Source of the DNA: a bacterium ADurb.Bin236
Lineage (GTDB): Bacteria; UBP15; UBA6099
NCBI GenBank assembly: GCA_002069885.1
Contig: MWCD01000023.1
Location: 1-55,734, forward strand
Length of the DNA: 55,734 nt
Reading direction: 5' to 3'
Positions within the stretch are counted from its first letter, which is position 1. Each line of letters begins with the position of its first letter. Below, one piece after another: positions 43,673 to 53,174 of this stretch. The notes below the pieces were generated by a model. The model ran no database searches and was not told the origin of the DNA. It was given only the letters and a program-made list of their open reading frames with translations. The translations under genes were made by a program, and so were the position numbers.

Positions 43673-46600
43673 TCAGTAGTAGCCTCCCCGTCGGGTGTTT
43701 TCTCCGCTCCGCTCGTCGCGTCGTCGGATCGTGTTTTTGAGAAAAAATTGTAAAGAATCGGCACTACGAACACGGAGAGAACGCCGGAGACCAGAATGCC
43801 GCTGACCAATGCGACGCCGATGTCGTTTCTCATCTCCGAGCCGACGCCTTTCCCGAACGCCATAGGAATCATTCCGAAGATGGCGGCGAGAGTGATCATG
43901 ACGACCGGGCGGAAGCGCTCTTTTGCGGCGTCGATCATCGCCAGCGAACGCGGCCTGCCTTTTTTTACGTTTATGTTGAACTGGTCCATAATCAGTATTG
44001 CGTTGTTGACCACTATGCCGCTCATCATGACAATGCCCATCACGACTGTGATGGAAAGGTTGTAGCCGAACATGTAGAGGCCGATCATGACGCCGATGAG
44101 CGAGAGCGGAATCGTAGTTAGAACGATGAAAGGCTGTTTGAAGGATTCGAGTATGGCGGCGAGGGTGAGGAAGATGAGGGCGATGGCTATGATGCCGGCT
44201 TCGGCGAGACCGCGCTGCCCTTCGTTCATCATCTCGTAGGTGGTTCCGAAAGCGTATTCGTATCCTTGAGGAAGGATGTTCTCGGAGTCCACCGCTTTTG
44301 AAATCCTGTCGCCTGCGATGCCAAGCGGCGTTCCTTCTTCCAGATACGAGACGAGTTTGGAGATGCGGCGTTTGTCTTTTCTGATTATCTGTAAAGGCGT
44401 CTTTGTCTCCTCAATGTCTGCGACGGTGGAAAGCAGGAGCGGGCGGCCGGGCGCGCCGGGCAGCAGGAATTCTCCAACTTGCTCTTTGCCTTTGCGCTCG
44501 TCGAACTTGACGACGATGTCGTAGTTCCTGTCGCCCTGCTTGAAGGTTCCCGCGACAATTCCTTCGAGGTTGCCTCGGAGCGCCATGCCGACGGCGATAG
44601 GAGGAGTTCCGAGGTCGGCCATCACCGCGCGGTTCGGCCTTATCTTTATCTCCGATTTTCCGGGTCTGACGGTAGTGTCGATGTCTCTTAATCCTCCGAG
44701 ATTCCCGGCGATAGCCTGCGCGCGCAGAGCTAGCTCGTCGAGCGTTTCAAGGTCGTCGCCGTAAATCTCGAACTCAATGTCTGGATTCTGTCCCCCGACG
44801 GCGGAGGGGATGGACACCGCGACGATGCAGTCCGGCGTTCCTTTTAACCTTTCCTGAACGATGTCCATGAGGTCGTATATCGATTCTTTTCTTGCTGTTT
44901 TTTCAGGGAACACCAGAAGCATCTGAGCCAGATAGACGCCTTCTGTGTTCTGTCCCGCCACGCCCTCGACTTTGCCTATGGTGGTTAGCACTCTCTTGAG
45001 GCCCGGCACGTCTTTAAGGCGGGATTCGACCAGCTCGACGCGGGATTCCGTGGTCTCGATATTGTAGCCGGTCGGGAATTCGAGTCTCACGCCTATCTGC
45101 GCTCTGTCCATAATGGGAACGAAGCCCATGCCGAGTTTCCCGGCGAGTGAAAGAGAATAGAAGAGGACGAAGACGACCGCCACAAGGAAGATAGCCGCCG
45201 GGACGCGGCGGCGGCGGTTGAATTCGAGGAACGCGCCATAGGCGGAGACCGCCGCGTCGAACATTGAATTCCACGCGCGTTCCATAGACGCGACGGGAGA
45301 CTTGCCTCGCGACGCGGAGGCGGGCTTGAGCATAACCGAACACAGCACAGGGGTCAGCGTGAAGGAGATGAACAGAGAGACGGCGGTCATGATGACCATT
45401 GTCAGCGCGAACGGTTTCAGGAAGAGGCCTATCATATTGTGCATCATGGCTATGGGAAGCAGAACCACGAGGTTGGTTCCCGCGCTGGCGATTACGGCTA
45501 CGGCGGCTTCCGTCGTTCCCATCCGGGAGGATTCCTTAACCCTTCCCGTCCTCTCCAGCCATTTGATTATCGCCTCGATGACCACGATGGAGTTCATGAC
45601 AAGGATTCCGATTGACATTCCGATGGCGAGCAGCGTGGAGCTGTTGAGGGAGTAGCCCATGAAACCCATGAAGAGGAAGCCTATGACGATGGTGATAGGC
45701 ATTGTGATGGCGACAATAAGGGTGGTCCTGAAGTTGTACAGGAAGAGAAAGAGAATGGCGGCTGTCAGCAGTATGCCTTGCCAAGTGTTGGACCAAGCGC
45801 TGTCGACAATCGCCTGAGTGAACACCTCGTCGTCCGACACCCATTCGAGGGTCATGCCGCCGGGGATGTTATTGTTGATGTCGGCGATGGCTTTTCTTAC
45901 GCTGCGGATGACTTCGACGGCGTTAGCGTCCGCTTTTTTCACCACTTTGACGACGACGCAGGGTTTTCCGTCGAGGGTCGCTTTCTGGCGCAACTCTTCG
46001 GTTCCCATCTTGACGACCGCGAAGTCCCCGATGTAGTTGCGCCGGCCGTCCTCGTTTGCCGCCTCGATTAAGGCGATGTCGGAGACGCGTTTGAAGTCGG
46101 CGTCGAACTTGACGGAGTGCTCCTGAGAGCCGCCGCTGACGCGGCCTGAGGGGATGACGCCGACGCCGGAGGAAATGGCCTGAACCACGCTCATGCTGGA
46201 AAGGCCTCTTGCCGCGAGGGCCTCGCGGTCAAGCAACACATGAACCTCCCGCTCCGCGCCGCCGATTACCTGCGTCTGCGCGACGCCTTTGATGGTGGTT
46301 ATCTTGTCGCTGAGGTCGTTGGCCGCGAAATCGTACATCTCGTCGATAGTCGCGTCGCCCGTCAGCGCCATGGTCAGCACGGGAGCTTCGTTTACGTTGA
46401 ATTTCAGTATCTCGGGGTCTCTAACGTCTTTGGGAAAGTCGTTCCTTATCAGGTCGATTTTTTCCCTTACATCCATCGCGACGATGTCGACGTCCACTCC
46501 GGTGTTGAACTGAAGGAGCGTTATCACGACATTTTCCGAGCACATGGATGTGACATGCTTGAGGCCCTCGATGGCGACAACTTGGTCTTCAATTCTTTTG

Positions 46601-46791
46601 GCGACATCGACCTCAAGCTCGTCGGGACCCGCTCCGGGATAGACGGTGACGACGGTGATGATGGGCATCTCCATCCTCGGAGCCATCTCGAGGCCCATCT
46701 TCTTGTAGGCGTTATAGCCGAGGAATGAGAGCGCGATGATCAGGCAGAGCATCGCGACGGGGCGGCGCACTGACGCGTCGGAAAGAAACAT
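43669..46791 (-). CDS. RND efflux transporter (inner-membrane pump, HAE-type)
   Basis: 1040 residues, the normal size, with the two-fold RND topology: TM1 at the N-terminus, a large periplasmic loop (porter and docking domains, about 35-330), six TM segments, a second large loop and six more TM. Features GMTLEWVSDDEVFTQAIVDSAWSN, SLFISFTLTPVLCSVML and FKQPFIVLTTIPLSLIGVMIG are typical. The TM4 proton-relay pair (DD in AcrB, LVDDAIVVVE) reads LVMNSIVVIE (M399, N400), and the TM10 lysine position reads GIVVNNAILIM. The stop of the MFP gene and the ATG of this gene share one base, and TolC follows with a 4-base overlap. The pump exports unknown compounds. Confidence 0.94.
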   Translation of the reverse strand: MFLSDASVRRPVAMLCLIIALSFLGYNAYKKMGLEMAPRMEMPIITVVTVYPGAGPDELEVDVAKRIEDQVVAIEGLKHVTSMCSENVVITLLQFNTGVDVDIVAMDVREKIDLIRNDFPKDVRDPEILKFNVNEAPVLTMALTGDATIDEMYDFAANDLSDKITTIKGVAQTQVIGGAEREVHVLLDREALAARGLSSMSVVQAISSGVGVIPSGRVSGGSQEHSVKFDADFKRVSDIALIEAANEDGRRNYIGDFAVVKMGTEELRQKATLDGKPCVVVKVVKKADANAVEVIRSVRKAIADINNNIPGGMTLEWVSDDEVFTQAIVDSAWSNTWQGILLTAAILFLFLYNFRTTLIVAITMPITIVIGFLFMGFMGYSLNSSTLLAIGMSIGILVMNSIVVIEAIIKWLERTGRVKESSRMGTTEAAVAVIASAGTNLVVLLPIAMMHNMIGLFLKPFALTMVIMTAVSLFISFTLTPVLCSVMLKPASASRGKSPVASMERAWNSMFDAAVSAYGAFLEFNRRRRVPAAIFLVAVVFVLFYSLSLAGKLGMGFVPIMDRAQIGVRLEFPTGYNIETTESRVELVESRLKDVPGLKRVLTTIGKVEGVAGQNTEGVYLAQMLLVFPEKTARKESIYDLMDIVQERLKGTPDCIVAVSIPSAVGGQNPDIEFEIYGDDLETLDELALRAQAIAGNLGGLRDIDTTVRPGKSEIKIRPNRAVMADLGTPPIAVGMALRGNLEGIVAGTFKQGDRNYDIVVKFDERKGKEQVGEFLLPGAPGRPLLLSTVADIEETKTPLQIIRKDKRRISKLVSYLEEGTPLGIAGDRISKAVDSENILPQGYEYAFGTTYEMMNEGQRGLAEAGIIAIALIFLTLAAILESFKQPFIVLTTIPLSLIGVMIGLYMFGYNLSITVVMGIVMMSGIVVNNAILIMDQFNINVKKGRPRSLAMIDAAKERFRPVVMITLAAIFGMIPMAFGKGVGSEMRNDIGVALVSGILVSGVLSVFVVPILYNFFSKTRSDDATSGAEKTPDGEATTE

Positions 46792-47984
46792 TATTCCGCC
46801 TCCCGCCTGACGCTCACAGGCGTCCCGTCGTCAAGGAACCGCTGCCCGCGAACAGCCACCAAATCGCTTTCGGACAAGGCTCCTTCGAGTATCTCGATGA
46901 AGCCGTCTGATTCAAGCCCGGTTTTGACCTCAATCATCTCGGCCTTGCCGTCCCTGATAATGAAAACGACGTTCCCGCCGCGCAATTCGCGGACGCTGTC
47001 GGAGGGAACCGCTATAGATTCCCGCGTTCCGAGAACGACGGCCAAGCCGGCCATAGCTCCCGGAGCGACGCCTTCAGGCGGGTTCGTCACAACGGCTTTC
47101 ACCTCGAACGTCCTCAGCTTCGGATTTATGGTCGGGCTTTTATATGTGATTGTTTTCGGCTCGAACTCGACGCCGGGAATCTCCAGCCTGACTTTAGTTT
47201 CACTTTCCTTTACGCGGGCGAACCACTGCGCGGGCAGGAACGCAGAGGCTTCGAGAACGGATGTGTCTTCGATTCTGACAATGGGATAGCCGGGGGCGGC
47301 CATCTCTCCGGCTTCGGCGAAACGCATCGCGACCCGTCCGCTGATGGGCGCGTATATCAGTGTGTCGCTGAGGTCTTTCTGGGATATGTTCAAGGCGATC
47401 TCGGCTTGTTTCTGTCTTTCGCGGGCCAGAGAAACCGCGCTTTCCGCCTGTTTTTTCGCGGCGGCCAATTGGTCGTGTCCCGACTGCGCTTTTTCCAAGC
47501 TGTCTTTGGAAACGACATCTTTATCATACAGTCCGGCTATCCTTTTAAGGTCTTTTTCCATCTTGAGCAACTGGGCGTTGACCTGTTCGAGGCCGGCTTC
47601 GGCGGCCCTGACGCCTTGTTCGGCCACCGCGCGGTCCTGCCTGCCTATCTCGACCGCGTTCCTGAGTTTTATCGAATCGACTTCGAACAGTTTCGTTCTT
47701 CCCGCCGTCACCGCGTCGCCTTCGCTGACATATACGGCGACTAGAGTCCCCGGAATGCGCGCGGACACGTTGGCGGAGTTTTTCGCCGACAGCGACCCCT
47801 GAGACCTTACGACTTCCTCGAAAGCCCTGACGACGACGGGAGCCGTTTCCACCGACACGGCTTCGCGAGCCGCCGCTCCCGGCCCGGCGTTGTCCGCCTT
47901 TCTGTCCGAACACCCCGACGCGATCGTCAGGCATATCGCCGCAACCGCCATGATTCCGGCTTTTCTTTTCTTTATTCCGTCCAT
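46791..47984 (-). CDS. Membrane fusion protein (periplasmic adaptor) of the RND efflux system
   Basis: 397 residues. Lipoprotein signal with lipobox IASGC (C25). Barrel-sandwich and hairpin: VSARIPGTLVAVYVSEGDAVTAGRTKLFEVD, a coiled-coil hairpin (about 110-220), then DTLIYAPISGRVAMRFAEAGEMAAPGYPIVRI (second lipoyl half) and beta-barrel plus membrane-proximal domains (KTITYKSPTINPKLRTFEVKAVV, GAMAGLAVVLG, VAVRGQRFLDDGTPV). It bridges the RND pump and the TolC channel. It is translated ahead of the pump, with a one-base stop/start overlap. Confidence 0.94.
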   Translation of the reverse strand: MDGIKKRKAGIMAVAAICLTIASGCSDRKADNAGPGAAAREAVSVETAPVVVRAFEEVVRSQGSLSAKNSANVSARIPGTLVAVYVSEGDAVTAGRTKLFEVDSIKLRNAVEIGRQDRAVAEQGVRAAEAGLEQVNAQLLKMEKDLKRIAGLYDKDVVSKDSLEKAQSGHDQLAAAKKQAESAVSLARERQKQAEIALNISQKDLSDTLIYAPISGRVAMRFAEAGEMAAPGYPIVRIEDTSVLEASAFLPAQWFARVKESETKVRLEIPGVEFEPKTITYKSPTINPKLRTFEVKAVVTNPPEGVAPGAMAGLAVVLGTRESIAVPSDSVRELRGGNVVFIIRDGKAEMIEVKTGLESDGFIEILEGALSESDLVAVRGQRFLDDGTPVSVRREAE

Positions 47985-48050
47985 ATTCAGGCGTGCCCCC
48001 CGTATGCTCTTTTTATTCCGCGGCCTCTTTCGAGGCTCGGCGTTGCTTTG

Positions 48051-48656
48051 CTATTCAGCGACAATCCCTTGAACGAAATTGTCGATTATAAAATCCGTGA
48101 TGTCGTTGAGCGGGATTTTCTGGTGCGGCAGATACCCGTAATCGGAGTAGAAAGAGCAGGCGTGCATGAGCAACTCCGCGGCTATCCGCGAATCCAGTTT
48201 CTTGAGGCGTCCCTTTTCAATCCCGTCGTCGATAAACGCCCGAAACATTTCGATGTGATCGTCCACGATCTTCGACAGAAACTTCCTGCCGTTCTCGCTA
48301 AGATCGAAGATTTCCAATCGCAGCACGCGGGCGGCGTGCCTGTATTTCTTGGCGAAATTCAGTTGGACCCTGAGCGCGGCCTGCAACCTATCCATCGGGT
48401 CTTCCATCCCGGCAATCGCTTTGTCGGTTTCTGTCTTAACGAGAGACAGCCCTTCCTTGACGGTAAGCATGAGAATTTCTTCTTTGCTCTGAACGTATTC
48501 GTAAAGCGTGCCTTTAGCCAGACCGGCGGCATCCGCGATTTCCTGCGTGGTGGCGGAACTGTATCCCTTCTGCGCGAACACCTTCGTCGCTCCGTTGAAT
48601 ATCTGCCTTCTCCTTCGCTGCCGTCTGGCTTCCACATATTCTTCCCGCTTAGCCAT
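48051..48656 (-). CDS. TetR-family regulator (proximal to the efflux genes)
   Basis: 201 residues from the ATG at 48656, with GGAGG upstream. A longer ORF into the previous gene is not needed. Helix-turn-helix RQIFNGATKVFAQKGYSSATTQEIADAAGLAKGTLYEYVQSKEEI (about residues 18-60). The C-terminal ligand domain contains RHAARVLRLEIFDLSENGRKFL. It overlaps the second TetR gene by 8 bases and ends 66 bp before the adaptor gene, so it is read with the pump genes. Confidence 0.93.
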   Translation of the reverse strand: MAKREEYVEARRQRRRRQIFNGATKVFAQKGYSSATTQEIADAAGLAKGTLYEYVQSKEEILMLTVKEGLSLVKTETDKAIAGMEDPMDRLQAALRVQLNFAKKYRHAARVLRLEIFDLSENGRKFLSKIVDDHIEMFRAFIDDGIEKGRLKKLDSRIAAELLMHACSFYSDYGYLPHQKIPLNDITDFIIDNFVQGIVAE

Positions 48657-49266
48657 TCTCGGCCTCCTTCCGTCTTCCTGATACGCCTCGTAGAACGAAC
48701 TCTTCAAGCAGCGTTTCGTATGCTTCTATTCCTCCGGCGTTCTTCTTTGCCAAGACTGAATGGGACCACAACAGGCACATGACGGCGATTAGTTCCGCGA
48801 CAACAAGAGATTCCTCTTTGCTGAAGCGTTCGCGTCCCGCCGCTTCGGACACCAGCAAGGCCAGAGCGTTCAGATATCTTTCTTCGAAAACGCGCGTAAT
48901 AAGTTCGCTGTCCTCGTGCTTTATCCGTTCGATCTCGCCGCCCATCACTTCGGCAAGCCGGGAATGCTCATCGAACAGCGCCAGTTGGGACTCTATGGCG
49001 ATTCTTAGTTTTTCCTCAGGCGGCGCGTCCAGACTCGCGGCTTCAGAAATCTTCGCCGACATCAGGGATATGCCCACTTCCGCGATGAGAGGGACGAGGT
49101 CTTCCTTTTTATCAATATATTGATAAATGGTTCCTTTGCCGAGACCTGCGGCGGCGGCTATCTCTCTGATAGTCGCTTTGTGAAAGCCTTTTACGGAAAT
49201 GACCGCAATAGCGGCCTCGAATATCTGCCTGCGGCGTTCTTGGGCTGTGTCGCTCGCTCGTCTCAT
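48649..49266 (-). CDS. TetR-family regulator (first gene of the efflux operon)
   Basis: 205 residues from the ATG at 49266. Helix-turn-helix RRQIFEAAIAVISVKGFHKATIREIAAAAGLGKGTIYQYIDKKEDL (about residues 13-58). The C-terminal domain has LIAVMCLLWSHSVLAKKN. An in-frame upstream start would place 35 more residues over the promoter and operator, so it is rejected. It is the promoter-proximal gene of an operon reading TetR, TetR, MFP, RND, TolC, receiver, crotonase. It is most likely the local repressor, and the two regulators differ in sequence, so each may answer to its own ligand. Confidence 0.93.
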   Translation of the reverse strand: MRRASDTAQERRRQIFEAAIAVISVKGFHKATIREIAAAAGLGKGTIYQYIDKKEDLVPLIAEVGISLMSAKISEAASLDAPPEEKLRIAIESQLALFDEHSRLAEVMGGEIERIKHEDSELITRVFEERYLNALALLVSEAAGRERFSKEESLVVAELIAVMCLLWSHSVLAKKNAGGIEAYETLLEEFVLRGVSGRRKEAENG

Positions 49267-49273
49267 TATTAAC

Positions 49274-49285
49274 CCGACCAGTCGG
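49274..49285. promoter_or_regulatory. TetR-type operator at the efflux promoter
   Basis: CCGAC-CA-GTCGG, a 12-bp inverted repeat overlapping the predicted transcription start and lying 8 bases upstream of the TetR start codon. Position and type fit repression by the TetR proteins encoded next to it. Confidence 0.6.
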
Positions 49286-49294
49286 TCTAGTAAT

Positions 49295-49323
49295 AGATTA
49301 TTGTTATCGAAGCGGGTTGTCAA
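49295..49323 (-). promoter_or_regulatory. Sigma-70 promoter of the efflux operon
   Basis: The minus strand reads TTGACA, a 17-bp spacer and TAATCT. Transcription should start next to the inverted repeat at 49274-49285. Confidence 0.75.
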
Positions 49324-49515
49324 ATGATTTTGAAAATATGTCGCGCGCCTATCGGCGAACGCGGGTTCCAATAAAATGCTGTGTCAAAGAGATCTTCCGA
49401 GAAAAAATCATAAAACAATACCGCATTAATTGTTTTCATGTGTTATTGTTATCGTGTCATATCGCTCCATCATGAAGACTGATGTTTAACATGAAACAAA
49501 TAAAGGAGAGACGGC

Positions 49516-51018
49516 ATGTTTGTGAAGGCTATTGCGGCGGTTGTGGTTTTGATGATGTGTTTGGCGCGGACGGCGTGCGCGGCGGATTTATGGGCGGACG
49601 CGGGGCCGTTGAGAGAGGTCAGGCGCTGCGGGGACGGTGTCCTTTATGAGACCGACGCGTCGCACGGGACGCTGCTTGTGGCGAGGGTGCGCGGGTCTCA
49701 CCGGGAAATGGGCAGGCAGTACGGCTGTCTGTTGGGAGACAAGATAATATCTGTGATGCAGGTTTACACGAAAGCATCCGACCCGAAGGATATAAAAAAG
49801 ACGCTGATATTCCGCGCCTGCCGGAATGTGTGGAAGCGCAATGAGCCGCACGTGCCGAAGGAGTATATGGACGAAATCATCGGAATAGCGCAGGGGGCGA
49901 ACAAGGCGGGATTCGATGTTTCTCCGCAGTTGGTGGAGACGGGGATAGCGTTGCCGAATTTTTCGGACATGCACGATAAGAAGCTGATGATGGGCGGGAT
50001 TGGCGAAGAAGAGGCGGACAGGTTGGGAATGGGGGCCGGGTTCGATTTCCGCACCACGTGCAGCTCGTTCGCGGCGTGGGGCGGCCGCACTGAGGGGGGC
50101 CGCTTGTTCGCGACGCGAGATTTGGACTGGGAATCAAAAACGGGTGTCGGGCAATACGGCCTAGTCACTGTTTACGAGCCTGCCGGGGACGACGGCAGCC
50201 CACGGAACAGGTATGTCACGTTTGGGTATCCGGGGGTCATCGGCGCGATTGCGGGCATGAGCGAAAAGGGGATAACCATTGGCGAGATTGGCGCGGTGAA
50301 CACGGTGGAGACGCAGGAGGGGACGCCGTGGACGATTACGATGCGCCGCGCGCTTGAGGAGGCGGACGACCTCGAAGAGGCGATCGCCATTATCGAAAAA
50401 AGCAAAAACACGGTCGGTTACAATTTCGTCATCGGTTTCGGCGACCCTCTCGGATACGGGACGCCCGGTTTTTCGCCGGCAGCGGTGGCAATAGAGCAGA
50501 ACGGCGAATTCACTTCGGTTTTCACAGACGACGACCCGAAGGAAAGAGAGTCGGCGTGGATAGATGCGGATGGAAACGCGGTTATCGTGGGACTGCCTTT
50601 GAAAGAGGCGGTTTACAGGGCTGACTCTTCGTTCGACTTGAGGATACGACGGACGCAGACGGCGAGCAACGGCCCGGCGCGCGAGAATTCCAATGGAGAT
50701 CCGAGGGAAAGTGGAGCTTATTCTAAAAGGTACGCCCCGAATTTTTATATGCTCGACGCTCTGGCAAAAGGAGAGGCGTATTTGAGCGATGGTCGGGAGA
50801 TTTTCGCGGCGGGCGCTCCGAGGCTGATCTCGGCGGAAGAGACTCTCAGGATTATGGACGCGGTGTCGATGAAGGATTCCAATATTCTGGCGGTAGCCTA
50901 CGACGCGACGGCTCTTGAGTTCTGGGTGGCTTACGAATCAATGTCTGACGGAAACTGGAAACCTGCAAGCGACAACAAGTACGTTAGATTCCGGTTGAGA
51001 GATTTGTTCAGCGAATAG
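49516..51018 (+). CDS. Exported NTN hydrolase of the C45/acyl-CoA:6-APA acyltransferase type
   Basis: 500 residues with AAAGGAG upstream and a signal peptide (cleaved near ACAAD). The NTN-hydrolase core begins at C182 in RTTCSSFAAWGG, the residue that becomes the N-terminal nucleophile after self-cleavage. ATRDLDW follows (the Arg/Asp active-site pair of this family) and GYPGVIGAIAGMSEKGITIGEIGA (substrate-site loop). The ~180-residue region before the cysteine is the expected propeptide or helical part. Relatives hydrolyse or transfer acyl amides (penicillin acyltransferase, ceramidase-like and choloylglycine hydrolases). The export signal points to degrading or modifying an acyl-amide outside the cytoplasm. 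It is transcribed alone, divergent from the efflux operon. Confidence 0.8.
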   Translation: MFVKAIAAVVVLMMCLARTACAADLWADAGPLREVRRCGDGVLYETDASHGTLLVARVRGSHREMGRQYGCLLGDKIISVMQVYTKASDPKDIKKTLIFRACRNVWKRNEPHVPKEYMDEIIGIAQGANKAGFDVSPQLVETGIALPNFSDMHDKKLMMGGIGEEEADRLGMGAGFDFRTTCSSFAAWGGRTEGGRLFATRDLDWESKTGVGQYGLVTVYEPAGDDGSPRNRYVTFGYPGVIGAIAGMSEKGITIGEIGAVNTVETQEGTPWTITMRRALEEADDLEEAIAIIEKSKNTVGYNFVIGFGDPLGYGTPGFSPAAVAIEQNGEFTSVFTDDDPKERESAWIDADGNAVIVGLPLKEAVYRADSSFDLRIRRTQTASNGPARENSNGDPRESGAYSKRYAPNFYMLDALAKGEAYLSDGREIFAAGAPRLISAEETLRIMDAVSMKDSNILAVAYDATALEFWVAYESMSDGNWKPASDNKYVRFRLRDLFSE

Positions 51019-51064
51019 CGGTTTGTCGCAAAACTGTGTTTAAAAACCCGTTTTTTCCACGGCT

Positions 51065-52231
51065 TCAAGGTTCGTAATCGGCTTCGATTTGGCGCATGAC
51101 AGAGCGGATGCTGAAAAGGTTTTCGATGCGCGCGCGAGCCGCGAGGGACATCAAGGAGCGAAGTCCGGGGTCAGACGCGAGCCGGACAAGCGCGGAGGCG
51201 AACGCCTCTGTGTCCCGTTCGGGAACGAGCAGCCCGGTTTCGCCGTCGGCAGTCACTTCGGGGATGCCCGCGTGCAAAGTGGAAACGCAAGGGACGCCGA
51301 GCGCGCCCGCTTCTATGAGGACGGTGGGCGTGCCTTCCATGTCTCCGTCTGCCGCGGTTATCGAGAATAGCGCGAATATGTCGGCGTCCCGAATGGCGGA
51401 GATGATTTCGGCGCGGGGTTTGTGGCCGAAGAATGAAATTCTGTCCGCGAAGCGGCAGGCGGAGGCGCGGGCGGCGGCCTGTTTTTCGAGCGGCCCAGAG
51501 CCGAACAGATGAAGCTCGGCGTCCGCCCCCCGCGAGACGGCTTTTTCAAACGCGTCTATTAGAAGCTCCATACCTTTTTTCTCGACGAATCTGCCTGCCG
51601 AAACGATTCTGACTCGCCTGCGGTCGCGGGTGGTTGCGGTCGCGGGCTTCAGAGCTTCTGTGTCCACCGCCAGATGATGTGTTCTTATTTTTTCCTCCGG
51701 GCATCCGGCGCCCGCCAGACGTTCCGCCATGTCGGCGGACAGCGCGGAGACGACAGAGGCTGTCTTGAACATCCGGCGGTAACTAGCGGCGTGTCGCGGG
51801 TCTCTCAGGAACGCGGACGCGTCTATGCCGTAGAAAGAGACGGTCAGGGGGATGCCGGCCGCTTCCGCCGAGGGGGCGACCGCCGCGCCGACAGGGCCGT
51901 AATGCGCGTGGACGGCGGCGGGTTTTTCCCTCTTAAGCGCCGCGGTGAAATACGGCGAACTGTTCGCCGCTCTCCTCGCGAGCGCGTCCGCCTTCCTCTC
52001 CGTCAGCGAGCGCTCCGCAAGGGTGTGTACCGGGCCTCCAAACGGAAACATATCCATGTTTATGACCGGCTCGTTTGTAAGGATGAACGGCGAATAACGG
52101 ATATGGTTGACCAGCCTGTCGTATATGAAAGTTTCCGTCGGGCGGATATATGGAATCAGAACGTGGGCAACGCGGGGCGAATCAGCTGCCTGCGGGGCTT
52201 CGAGAGCGCTGTTATGGTTTTCCGCAACCAT
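51065..52231 (-). CDS. Family 4 glycosyltransferase
   Basis: 388 residues from the ATG at 52231. A longer start at 52282 would overlap the previous gene and has its AAGG too close. The N-terminal GT-B domain has RVAHVLIPYIRPTETFIYDRLVNH (typical acceptor-side opening) and VHAHYGPVGAAVAPSAEAAG. The C-terminal donor domain has RIVSAGRFVEKKGMELLIDAFEKAV, LHLFGSGPLEKQ, and the E-x7-E segment MEGTPTVLIEAGALGVPCVSTLHAGIPE. Probably a retaining sugar transferase of cell-surface polysaccharide synthesis. It lies 25 bp downstream of a family 2 glycosyltransferase gene. Confidence 0.9.
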   Translation of the reverse strand: MVAENHNSALEAPQAADSPRVAHVLIPYIRPTETFIYDRLVNHIRYSPFILTNEPVINMDMFPFGGPVHTLAERSLTERKADALARRAANSSPYFTAALKREKPAAVHAHYGPVGAAVAPSAEAAGIPLTVSFYGIDASAFLRDPRHAASYRRMFKTASVVSALSADMAERLAGAGCPEEKIRTHHLAVDTEALKPATATTRDRRRVRIVSAGRFVEKKGMELLIDAFEKAVSRGADAELHLFGSGPLEKQAAARASACRFADRISFFGHKPRAEIISAIRDADIFALFSITAADGDMEGTPTVLIEAGALGVPCVSTLHAGIPEVTADGETGLLVPERDTEAFASALVRLASDPGLRSLMSLAARARIENLFSIRSVMRQIEADYEP

Positions 52232-52256
52232 TATTTTGCCTTTAATTCGGTTTTCG

Positions 52257-53174
52257 CTATTTCTCGAACAGCTTGAAAACATCCTTGTCTGATAGAATCG
52301 AAGCGGCGGCTTGTTTTCTGGCCTTTAGGATGTCTGGCAGGCGGGCCAGAGCGCCCGCGAGACCTTTGAGATAGTGGAAGTCGCCTTTGAGAGCGGCGCG
52401 CGCCGCCTGCGGCCCGGTCCACGCTATGAGCGACGCTGTCATCCGGGGATCATGTATGTTCTTCCAAGCAAAAGTGATAAGGTTTTTCTGAATCATAGAG
52501 AGGATTTCGTCTCTGGAGAAAAGCCTGTCGGCGGTGATGGCGCCGAAGTGGATCATCTCGGCGGCAGGCTCGAAGATGATTTTCCAGCCGCGCCGCAGGG
52601 CGCGCCATGAGAGATCCAAGTCTTCCTGATAAAACGGAGAGAACAGAGGGTCGATGCCGCCGAGGGCGAGGAATTTCTCGCGGCTCACGACGGATTGTCC
52701 GCCCAGCGCGTGGAGAGTCAGCCCGCGCGCGCCGTCTTCTCCGGTGTCCACGTACCAGAACCTGCCCCGCTTGAACTCCGGACGGCGGCGAGTGGCCTGA
52801 AGAGAGCCGTCCCGCCTGAAGACTTTCCCGGTGACCGCGAACGCGTCCGGGTCGTCAAAAGGCGCAAGCAGCGCCTCCAAGCATCCGGGGCGCAGAAGCA
52901 TGTCGTTGTTTAGCAGAAAAAGGTGTTCCCTTTTAGCAACTCGCGCGCCGTCGTTCAGCGCGAATATCGCTTTGTTTTCCGGCAGCCGGACGACTCGGCA
53001 TTGCGGATAGTTGTCGGCGATGAATTCAGCCGTGCCGTCGCCGCTCGCGTTGTCCAGAATGATAATCTCGTCGTCCGCGCGCCTTTCGGTCGCGGCGTCC
53101 ACTATATTCGGCAGGCATTGTTCCAGTATGTCCCTGCCGTTGTATGTCGGTATCAGAATCGAACAGTTTCTCAT
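52257..53174 (-). CDS. Family 2 glycosyltransferase (rhamnosyltransferase-like)
   Basis: 305 residues. GT-A domain: CSILIPTYNGRDILEQCLPNIVDA, DNASGDGTAEFIADNYP, the DxD-equivalent LLNNDMLLRPG, GGIDPLFSPFYQEDLDLSWRALRRGWKI (the acceptor/catalytic EDxDLxxR motif, with D-L-S-W-R). The hydrophobic C-terminus is helical. The sequence resembles WbbL/rhamnosyltransferase-type enzymes of O-antigen or capsule synthesis. No strong ribosome binding site is seen. Runs into the family 4 glycosyltransferase gene with a 25-base gap. Confidence 0.9.
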   Translation of the reverse strand: MRNCSILIPTYNGRDILEQCLPNIVDAATERRADDEIIILDNASGDGTAEFIADNYPQCRVVRLPENKAIFALNDGARVAKREHLFLLNNDMLLRPGCLEALLAPFDDPDAFAVTGKVFRRDGSLQATRRRPEFKRGRFWYVDTGEDGARGLTLHALGGQSVVSREKFLALGGIDPLFSPFYQEDLDLSWRALRRGWKIIFEPAAEMIHFGAITADRLFSRDEILSMIQKNLITFAWKNIHDPRMTASLIAWTGPQAARAALKGDFHYLKGLAGALARLPDILKARKQAAASILSDKDVFKLFEK

